Source: JANOXC01 sp031418215
GTDB taxonomy: Bacteria > Bacteroidota > Bacteroidia > AKYH767-A > OLB10
DNA length: 30,549 nt
NCBI GenBank assembly: GCA_031418215.1
Contig: JANOXC010000044.1
Span: forward strand, 1-30,549
Direction: 5' to 3'
Shown here: one piece after another, positions 23,507 to 30,549 of the stretch
How the letters are laid out: each line of letters begins with the position of its first letter
Numbering within the stretch: the first letter of the stretch is position 1
The notes under the pieces: model-generated
What the model was told of the DNA's origin: nothing
The model's database searches: none
The model's input: only the letters and a program-made list of their open reading frames with translations
Translations under genes and position numbers: made by a program

Positions 23507-26500
23507 ATGCAAAACAATTACAACACTACACAAGCAAAGTTTAAAAAAGCAGGTTTATGGATCAGCATGTTGTTAATCATGCTATGTTCTTCAAACAGCT
23601 TTGGGCAGGTTTCCAATTATTCTTTTGCAGCTACCAATGGCGGTTCATATACGCCGGAAACACTAAGCGGAACTTACCAGACAGGAAGTGCAGTGTCAAC
23701 GAATGGTGTTTCGGCTTCGATTCCATTGCCATGGGCCTTTATTTACAATGGGAAGAGTTATAACAATATATATATATCCAACAATGGTTTTATAGCTTTT
23801 GCCAACCTTGCTTATGCAGCACCTGCAGCAGGAAATATTACCCCCATTAGCCAAAGCAGTAATAATAATTCAGTTTTATTATCAGACGGTTTTGATGGAG
23901 CCATATCCGGTTTTGGGATGGATCTAGTGGCCTCGACTGTTTCCGGTGTAGCACCGGCCATTACCTATGGCACAGCGGCCAGTGGGGAGTTTATGGTACA
24001 GTTTACTGGTTTAGCACGCACTGGTGTTACTGCCGACAGTATCAGTTTCCAGATCCGTTTAGCACAAACCACGAATGTGATCAGGATAATATACAGTTTA
24101 TGTAAAGCCTCGGGAACTACCACTGCTTATCCTCAGGTTGGTTTAAGAGGCGCTTCGTATTTTGATTGGAAAAACTTAACAGGAACTACCGCTACGTCAT
24201 GGTCTGCACCAACAAGTCAGAATACAGTCGGCTCAGCGGTTTCCACATCTACTGTTGCTTTTAACACATCACCTGCATCAAATCCAACAGCAGGGCGCAC
24301 CTATACGTGGACGCCTCCGGCTGCTTTGGCGGCACCAACATATGCTACTCTGCCTGCAACAGAAAACTTTGATGCAGCAACATGGGCAAACGGAGCAAGC
24401 ACTCAGGACTTACCTAATTCTTCTAATTGGCGGACATGGCCTTCATACGGCGACCGGTCATGGAGGAGAAATAATATAACATCAGGACTTAATTCCGGAT
24501 GGTCCAGCACTTCAGGATTTTCTATTGGTGTTGTGTCGCCTGCTTTATTAGGTGTTGCCAGGTTCCATGGTTTTGATGCAAATAATGGAAGCAATGGATA
24601 CATGGATTACTATGTGAATTTTTCAACACCGGGAACAAAGACACTTACCTTTAGTTTGGTTGCCCCATCAACAGCCGATACCTTAAAAGTATATTTATCT
24701 ATTGACGGTGGAGTGTCATTCGGATCACCTGTTTTTACTTCTAGCGCAACTGTAGCAGCCTGGGCTAATCAATCTGTTTCTTTGGGTTCCTCAACCAGTG
24801 CTACCTGTGTTGTAAGATTTGAAGCCATCAGCAAATGGAACATTGACCTTGGTATAGACAATGTTGCTATCACAGTTCCTTGTACTACTCCAACATCCTT
24901 GGCTGCCAGTGTAACAACAACGCCCGGGACAAGCACAATGAGCGGGAGTTTTACTGCCGCACCTTCCGCACCAAGCGGTTATCTTGTGGTACGCACTTCA
25001 ACAAACGTGCAACCAACACCTGTAAACACAACAACCTATACTGTTGGAACCAATGCTATCGGGTACATTGAATATGTTGGTGCTGCAGCCGGGTCATGGA
25101 CATCAACCGGTCTTTCGCCATCAACCCCTTATTACTACTGGGTGTTTTCTTATAACAGTGTTACCTGTGTAGGAGGGCCGCTTTACTCAGCAACTACAGC
25201 AATTCCTTCTCCGCAACCTACTACCAATGCCTGTTCTTTAAGTGGCACTAAAACAATTCCCGGAAATTATGCAACTCTTAAATTAGCTATTGATGATGTA
25301 GTTTCAAAAGGAGTTGCCGGACCGGTTGTACTAGAGTTGCAACTTGGTTATTCTTCAGCTGGTGAAACTTTCCCATTGACATTAGGAGCAGTGCCTTGTG
25401 CAAGTGCAACCAATAATATTACCATCCGTCCTGCAGTTGGTGCTTCAAATTTAAACATCACCAGTGGAAACACTACAGCCACCATTGATATTAATGGAGG
25501 AAATTTCTGGGTAATTGACGGAAGACAAGGTGGAACAGGCTCTGCAAAAGACCTTACCATTACTGATACTGTAACCACAGGTGTTGCTGTACGCTATATT
25601 AATGATGCTTCAAATAACGCTATCAGGTATACAACTGTTAGAGGTGTAAACACATCGCTTACTTCCGGCGTTGTTCTTTTCAGCACTACAACAGGAACAA
25701 CAGGAAATGATAACAATACCATTGATAATAGTGACATCAGGGATGGTGCAACAACACCTACTAATGGAATTTATTCAGCCGGATCCACAGGAACCACAGC
25801 GCAAAATAACAGCGGCGATACCATTTCGAACTGTAATGTTTTCAATTTTTACAATGCCGGATCTGCTACTAATGGTATATTGGTTTCTACGGGAAATACT
25901 GACTGGAGCATTACTAATAACAGTTTATATCAGACGGTAAGCCGTGTTGGAGTTTCAGCAACTATGGCCGGCATTAATATAGGGGCATCAAGCGGAAATA
26001 ATTTTAATATTTCCGGAAACTATATTGGTGGTACAGCACCACTTGCAGGAAGTACACCGCTCACCATCAATGGAACAGCAGCTACTTACCGTTTCAGGGG
26101 AATCAGTCTGAGTGTTGGAAGCACTACTCCAACGAGTGTGCAAAACAATACCATTTCAAATATTTCGTGGCTCACCACAAGCGGTGCAACATCTTTGCCC
26201 GGTACGGCCATTGGAATTTATTTAACTGCCGGAAATGCCAATATTGGAAATGTGACTGGCAACACGATCAGCAATATTACTGCACAACTTAGCACCAACA
26301 GCGGTGGTGTTGCTTTTGGAATTGGTTCAGATGCGACTTCTTCCGTTTCAAACATTTCTAAAAACACCATCAGTGGAATAACAGTTACGGGAAGTTCTAC
26401 TTCCATTTCTCATGCATTTGTTGGTATTCAAACTACAGCAGGAATAACCCTTACTATCAACGGGAATATTATTGGGAGTACTTCTGTTGCAAATAGTATC

Positions 26501-29500
26501 AATGCGTCTACTGCTTCCGTTAATGCAAGTGTACAAAGGGTGTCGGGTATTGAAAACACCAGTACAGCAACTATTACCATTACCAACAATGTGATTGCCA
26601 ATTTGAACAGTGCTTATGTTCCTTCTTCTGCAAGTACCAGCCGGATCATGGGTGGAATTGTAAGTTCATCCGGGGTGAATACCATCACAGGTAATAAAAT
26701 TTTTAATTTAAGAACTGGAGCGAATGCAACCGGTACTACTTCATCAGCAGCAGTCATTGGTATTTCACTTACTTCAACCACAGCCCCTACAACAATATCA
26801 CAGGATACCATTTATGCTTTATCCGATACAAATGCAACGTCTGCAGCTTTGGTGACAGGTATTTTTTATTCAGGTGCTACCACCGGAACCAACGTTGTTT
26901 CGAGAAACTACATTCATTCGCTTTCATCAAATTCTCCTGCAAGTATTATCAGCGGGATACAAGTTGGTGGAGGAACCACTACCTATCAAAATAATATGAT
27001 TGCGCTGGGAAATGGAATAACCGTAAGTGCCCAGATCAATGGAATCAATGAACCATTAGCAGGAACAGACAATTTCTTTCATAACAGTATATATTTAGGT
27101 GGAACCGGTGTGGTGAGCGGGACGGTAAATACTTTTGCATTAAACAGCCTTGTAACTACCAATACCCGCAGTTATCGTGAAAATATTTTTTATAATGCAA
27201 GAAGCAATGCCTCAGGAACAGGAGTTAATTATGCTATTCAGGTTGGTGGTGCTACTGCAAATCCAACCGGGTTAACGAGTAACAATAACCTTTTATTCGC
27301 CAATGGAACAGGTGCTGCTACGGGCAGGTTCAACAGCTTAACAAGAGCCACCTTATTAGATTGGCAAAATGCAACTGGCAAGGATTCCATTAGCTTTTCA
27401 TCCGACCCACAATATATAGACCCCACCAATGCCACTGCTCCCGACCTGCACATTAGCCCAAGTATACCCACGCAAATTGAAGCCGGTGGAGGAACTGTAG
27501 GAAATGCACCTGCAGTATCAGATGATTACGACGGTCAGACACGTTCCACATTAACACCTGTTGATGTTGGCGCTGATGCATTGAATGCAACACCACTTGC
27601 AAATTGTTCTACAACTGTTGCAGGAACAGTAACGGCTACTGTTGATTCCATTTGTCCCAATGGTTTTTCTGTTCTAACAGCAACTGGCGCATCATCGAAT
27701 TCATCGTTTTTAGGAGTTACTTATCAATGGGTTTCGTCTAATATTGATGGTGGTCCGTATACTGCAGTTGGTGGTGCAACAACAACGCAATTAAATACAG
27801 GTGCTTTGGCTGCAACAAAATATTACAAATTCGTTGTATCTTGTTCCTTTAGTTCATTATCAGATTCATCAGCACAGTATAGAATTGCTGTTCGCACACC
27901 ACCATCGGTAATAGTAACACCATCCGCAGGAATTATTTGTAATCCGGGAGGAAGTGCCATATCATTAACTGCCGGTGGTGCTTCAACCTATACCTGGAGC
28001 CCAACAACAGGATTGACACCAACGAGTGGAACACCAGTATCTGCAAATCCATCTGTTAATACAACATACACTGTAACAGGCACCGATGTATTTGGATGTA
28101 CTGCAACAGCCACCTCCGTAATTAGTGTAAATACAATAGTAGCTGCAACGGCAACTGCAACGCAAGCCAATGTCTGCTCCGGTGGTAATTCGCAATTGCA
28201 GGTAAATGCAACACAATCGTTCACTACGCCTGCTGCTGCCAGTTATGTGTTTTCAACGGCGACAGGAACAGCATTGCAAACAATGACAGGTTCGTTAAAC
28301 TTGTTAGCCAGTGCCGTTGATGATGCATCTTCTTCTGTGAACAATATTGGGTTTAGTTTCAATTTCGGAGGAACCATCTATACGCAATTCTCAGCAAACA
28401 GTAATGGAGCGCTGGGCTTTGGAGGCTCAGCAGTAACAACTTCTCGCTTTAATAACAGCACCACTTTCCCTACTATTTTGGTTTCATGGGATGATATGCA
28501 CACCGGCACCAACGGTAACGTTCAATATATATTAAACAGTACAAATGGTGTTGGCAACCGGATATTGGTTGTTGAATGGAACTTAAGGAATTTTGGAGAG
28601 TCGGGCAACTTTACAAAAACGGTTCAGGCATGGTTATACGAAGGGACGAACCAGATTAAGTTTGTTTATGGTGCCAATACAGGTATTGCTTTAGTCAGTG
28701 CAACGGTTGGTATTGTTTCTTCAGGATCTAGTTTTAATGATGTTAATACTTCAACAAATGGAAACAATACTGTTACGGCTCAGGATGCAAATACCGTGTG
28801 GCCGACATCAGGAACTACTTATATATTCACACCAACAGGTGGACCCACATTTACTTATCTGTGGTCTCCATCCACTTTCCTTACCAGCACTTCCATTTCA
28901 AATCCTGTTGCACAAACGGTAACGGCCACGCAGGCTTATACCGTAACTGTTACCGGTAACGGCGGATGTTCGGCAACAGCCAACACAACAGTTACAGTTG
29001 CTCCTTTCAATGTTGCGCCATCGGTAAGTTTATCATTGTGTTCAGGAAATAATTTTACGGTAAGTTCAAATGCAACGGGTGGTCAGACACCGTATACTTA
29101 TTTGTGGTCGACAGGTGCTACTACACAGAATATCACTGACAATAAAACTGCAGGTAATTATAATTATTCAGTTACTGTAACTGATGCTTGTGCTACAACT
29201 AATTCTTCTAATCAGAGCATTGCTGTAACAGTTAATGCTTTACCTGATGTAACAGTTTCACCAACCTCTGCAACATATTGTTCACCTGGTACAGGTATTA
29301 CATTAACAGCATCAGGTGCATCAACATACAGTTGGCTGCCAATAACAAATTTGTTGCCTACAAGCGGAGCAATAGTAGTTGCCACTCCAACAGGCCTTAC
29401 TAATTATGTAGTAACAGGTACTGATGCTAACGGTTGTATCGATACTGCCAGTGCAATTGTTAACGTTGTTGCCAAACCACAAAATGTTACCGCTAAAGCT

Positions 29501-30549
29501 ACACCGAATGTCATCTGTTCCGGCAATGCGGCTAACCTCACCGCTTTCGCATCACTGACTACACCGAATGCAAATGGTTATTCATTTAGCACATCAACCG
29601 GTACGGCACTTGATCCGATGACCGGAGCAGCCACCGTTATTAATTCTCCTGCAGTGAGTTCAGGAGCGGGTGATGATACGCCTTCAGGTGTAAATACAAT
29701 TGGATTTACATTTAACTATGAAGGCGTGAATTATACGCAGTATTCTGTTTCTCCTGATGGTTGGATCAAATTAGGAGGCGTTGCAGCAACTTCGCAAGCT
29801 ACCAATGCAGTTACCAGCACGACCAACGTACCAAAGATTTACGCGTTATGGGATGACATGAGCGTAGGTACGAATGGAAACATCAAAGCCTTAGTTACAG
29901 GAACTGCTCCGAACCGAATTTTCATCGTTCAGTGGTTTGTTACCAATCCTTTTACCGTTGCAAATGCTGCCAACACAACATTCCAGGTCTGGTTGTATGA
30001 AACCAGTAATATTATTGAATTCCGTTACGGCACTGTGGCAACCTCAACCTCCGCTTCTTCAGGAATTACCGGATTAACTGCAACTAATTTCAACAGTATT
30101 ACTTTCTCTAGTAATACATCAAGTAGTTCGACTGCAAATAATGGCATCACAACAGGTCCTGCTAGCGGCAGGATGTACACATTTAATTACCCTACCGGAG
30201 GCATAACTTATTCGTGGACACCTTCAGATAGTGTAGTAAGCCCTAGTGCTCTGAATACAGCAACAAAAATTTTAGGACAGACAACCAACTTCACATTTAC
30301 TGCTACAAATGGTGTTTGTACAACCAGTGCGAACGCATTGCTTACCGTTAAAAATGTTACTGGTGCAATCAGCGGTGACGCCACTATTTGTGCAGGCGAC
30401 AGTACTAAATTGTCAATTGCAGTTACCGGTACAGGCCCATGGAGCGGAACATTGAGTGACGGAACGGTTTTCAGCGGCAGTGCAAGTCCGATCACTAAAA
30501 AGGTTGCGCCGACAAGCAATCAAGTATATACTATTGCAACTTTGCTCGA
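23507..30549 (+). CDS. Giant exported multi-domain surface protein (3' end outside window)
   Basis: An open frame of 2,347 codons with no stop before the window end. The signal peptide is at residues 1-34 (AGLWISMLLIMLCSSNSFGQ, then VSNYSF). Domains by eye are: a beta-sandwich (35-265); a jelly-roll/MAM-like segment (272-455, NFDAATW, DLGIDNVAI); an FN3-like module (455-567, STPYYYWVFSYN); and a right-handed beta-helix with Asn-ladder turns (NNTISNI, NIGNVTGNTISNI; about 575-1365) ending in VDVGADAL. Ig/PKD-like modules (TYTWSPTTGL, TYTVTGTD) then alternate with two further copies of the beta-sandwich (1546-1778 and 1996-2231, each with WDDM-GTNGN). Composition is Thr/Ser/Ala/Asn-rich with few charges. 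Adhesin or surface-layer function is inferred. A T9SS tail is expected beyond the window but cannot be seen. Confidence 0.9.
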   Translation, partial: MQNNYNTTQAKFKKAGLWISMLLIMLCSSNSFGQVSNYSFAATNGGSYTPETLSGTYQTGSAVSTNGVSASIPLPWAFIYNGKSYNNIYISNNGFIAFANLAYAAPAAGNITPISQSSNNNSVLLSDGFDGAISGFGMDLVASTVSGVAPAITYGTAASGEFMVQFTGLARTGVTADSISFQIRLAQTTNVIRIIYSLCKASGTTTAYPQVGLRGASYFDWKNLTGTTATSWSAPTSQNTVGSAVSTSTVAFNTSPASNPTAGRTYTWTPPAALAAPTYATLPATENFDAATWANGASTQDLPNSSNWRTWPSYGDRSWRRNNITSGLNSGWSSTSGFSIGVVSPALLGVARFHGFDANNGSNGYMDYYVNFSTPGTKTLTFSLVAPSTADTLKVYLSIDGGVSFGSPVFTSSATVAAWANQSVSLGSSTSATCVVRFEAISKWNIDLGIDNVAITVPCTTPTSLAASVTTTPGTSTMSGSFTAAPSAPSGYLVVRTSTNVQPTPVNTTTYTVGTNAIGYIEYVGAAAGSWTSTGLSPSTPYYYWVFSYNSVTCVGGPLYSATTAIPSPQPTTNACSLSGTKTIPGNYATLKLAIDDVVSKGVAGPVVLELQLGYSSAGETFPLTLGAVPCASATNNITIRPAVGASNLNITSGNTTATIDINGGNFWVIDGRQGGTGSAKDLTITDTVTTGVAVRYINDASNNAIRYTTVRGVNTSLTSGVVLFSTTTGTTGNDNNTIDNSDIRDGATTPTNGIYSAGSTGTTAQNNSGDTISNCNVFNFYNAGSATNGILVSTGNTDWSITNNSLYQTVSRVGVSATMAGINIGASSGNNFNISGNYIGGTAPLAGSTPLTINGTAATYRFRGISLSVGSTTPTSVQNNTISNISWLTTSGATSLPGTAIGIYLTAGNANIGNVTGNTISNITAQLSTNSGGVAFGIGSDATSSVSNISKNTISGITVTGSSTSISHAFVGIQTTAGITLTINGNIIGSTSVANSINASTASVNASVQRVSGIENTSTATITITNNVIANLNSAYVPSSASTSRIMGGIVSSSGVNTITGNKIFNLRTGANATGTTSSAAVIGISLTSTTAPTTISQDTIYALSDTNATSAALVTGIFYSGATTGTNVVSRNYIHSLSSNSPASIISGIQVGGGTTTYQNNMIALGNGITVSAQINGINEPLAGTDNFFHNSIYLGGTGVVSGTVNTFALNSLVTTNTRSYRENIFYNARSNASGTGVNYAIQVGGATANPTGLTSNNNLLFANGTGAATGRFNSLTRATLLDWQNATGKDSISFSSDPQYIDPTNATAPDLHISPSIPTQIEAGGGTVGNAPAVSDDYDGQTRSTLTPVDVGADALNATPLANCSTTVAGTVTATVDSICPNGFSVLTATGASSNSSFLGVTYQWVSSNIDGGPYTAVGGATTTQLNTGALAATKYYKFVVSCSFSSLSDSSAQYRIAVRTPPSVIVTPSAGIICNPGGSAISLTAGGASTYTWSPTTGLTPTSGTPVSANPSVNTTYTVTGTDVFGCTATATSVISVNTIVAATATATQANVCSGGNSQLQVNATQSFTTPAAASYVFSTATGTALQTMTGSLNLLASAVDDASSSVNNIGFSFNFGGTIYTQFSANSNGALGFGGSAVTTSRFNNSTTFPTILVSWDDMHTGTNGNVQYILNSTNGVGNRILVVEWNLRNFGESGNFTKTVQAWLYEGTNQIKFVYGANTGIALVSATVGIVSSGSSFNDVNTSTNGNNTVTAQDANTVWPTSGTTYIFTPTGGPTFTYLWSPSTFLTSTSISNPVAQTVTATQAYTVTVTGNGGCSATANTTVTVAPFNVAPSVSLSLCSGNNFTVSSNATGGQTPYTYLWSTGATTQNITDNKTAGNYNYSVTVTDACATTNSSNQSIAVTVNALPDVTVSPTSATYCSPGTGITLTASGASTYSWLPITNLLPTSGAIVVATPTGLTNYVVTGTDANGCIDTASAIVNVVAKPQNVTAKATPNVICSGNAANLTAFASLTTPNANGYSFSTSTGTALDPMTGAATVINSPAVSSGAGDDTPSGVNTIGFTFNYEGVNYTQYSVSPDGWIKLGGVAATSQATNAVTSTTNVPKIYALWDDMSVGTNGNIKALVTGTAPNRIFIVQWFVTNPFTVANAANTTFQVWLYETSNIIEFRYGTVATSTSASSGITGLTATNFNSITFSSNTSSSSTANNGITTGPASGRMYTFNYPTGGITYSWTPSDSVVSPSALNTATKILGQTTNFTFTATNGVCTTSANALLTVKNVTGAISGDATICAGDSTKLSIAVTGTGPWSGTLSDGTVFSGSASPITKKVAPTSNQVYTIATLL
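28142..28840 (+). repeat. Beta-sandwich domain, internal copy 1 (residues 1546-1778)
   Basis: A 233-residue unit beginning ATATQANVCSGG and containing YVFSTATGTAL, FSFNFGGTIYTQFS, SWDDMHTGTNGN, NRILVVEW, AWLYEGTNQIKFVYG and ending YIFTPTG. Each block has a counterpart in the same order in the copy at 29492-30199. Confidence 0.8.
29492..30199 (+). repeat. Beta-sandwich domain, internal copy 2 (residues 1996-2231)
   Basis: A 236-residue unit beginning AKATPNVICSGN, with YSFSTSTGTAL, FTFNYEGVNYTQYS, LWDDMSVGTNGN, NRIFIVQW, VWLYETSNIIEFRYG and ending MYTFNYPTG. It is collinear with the copy 1,350 bp upstream. A more distant third copy forms the mature N-terminus of the protein (SASIPLPWAFIYNGKSYNNIYIS), but it lacks WDDM. 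Confidence 0.8.

Noticed and set aside
27983..28224. Cys-rich antisense open frames of about 77 codons on the minus strand
   Set aside because: They oppose the giant surface protein frame and their Cys/Tyr-rich composition follows from the reverse complement of GCA/ACA/GTA-rich codons. No start context, signal or family resemblance is seen.
30208..30519. 103-codon minus-strand open frame with hydrophobic Val/Leu/Pro-rich translation
   Set aside because: It is a shadow of Thr/Asn/Gly-rich codons of the plus-strand gene; many similar antisense frames occur along the same gene and none has its own evidence.
1..30549. CRISPR array, tRNA, rRNA, transposase or phage genes
   Set aside because: I looked for regular spaced repeats, cloverleaf elements and transposase or integrase motifs on both strands and found none.

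Overview
The window looks like a chromosomal segment of a member of the Bacteroidota, probably a non-Bacteroides lineage in the Chitinophagales/Sphingobacteriales/Cytophagales area. The evidence is AT-rich DNA, two secreted proteins ending in type IX secretion (T9SS) sorting domains, a family S46 dipeptidyl-peptidase, a DUF2723 membrane protein, weak Shine-Dalgarno sites, and a few TAnnTTTG-like boxes upstream of genes. No rRNA, tRNA, CRISPR array, insertion sequence or prophage was seen.

Layout. 1-1503 is the 3' part of an RNase E/G gene. 1663-9429 (minus strand) holds two tandem paralogous giant exported proteins. Each has a signal peptide, 20-residue YopM/IpaH-like leucine-rich repeats (LRRs), SprB/PKD-like modules, a dockerin-like Ca-binding segment, a cohesin-like segment and a T9SS type A tail. 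9662-11815 (plus) is an exported S46 peptidase of the DPP7 type. 11904-15730 (minus) is a probable three-gene operon: a GT-C membrane protein with TPRs (TMTC-like), a small lipoprotein and a TlpA-like thioredoxin-fold protein. 15880-18236 holds housekeeping/accessory genes: a PaiB-type FMN-binding protein, an O6-alkylguanine-DNA alkyltransferase, a GNAT acetyltransferase and a polysaccharide deacetylase. 18488-21571 (minus) is a large DUF2723 GT-C-like membrane protein with a good intrinsic terminator. 21953-23074 (plus) holds a zinc-ribbon microprotein and a glycerophosphodiester phosphodiesterase. 23507 to the window end is one uninterrupted reading frame of more than 2,347 codons. It encodes a Thr/Ser/Ala-rich exported surface protein with a beta-helix and repeated beta-sandwich/Ig modules, and its C-terminus lies outside the window.

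How it fits together. The common theme is the cell surface: three very large exported proteins, an exported peptidase, a lipoprotein, an envelope-type thioredoxin protein, a polysaccharide deacetylase and two GT-C-type glycosyltransferase-like membrane proteins. The two LRR proteins are rich in D-(S/T)-hydrophobic tripeptides, the known Bacteroidota O-glycosylation sequon. A link between the GT-C proteins and these cargoes is plausible but is inference only.

The most interesting signals are in the tandem LRR pair: an exact difference of four 20-residue LRR units, an 86-bp perfectly identical block near both 5' ends inside otherwise diverged genes, and dockerin-like and cohesin-like modules in one chain. 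Also notable are inverted or periodic AT-rich repeats at two convergent gene junctions, a CGCAAAG intergenic repeat, and an 18-bp perfect palindrome upstream of the giant adhesin.
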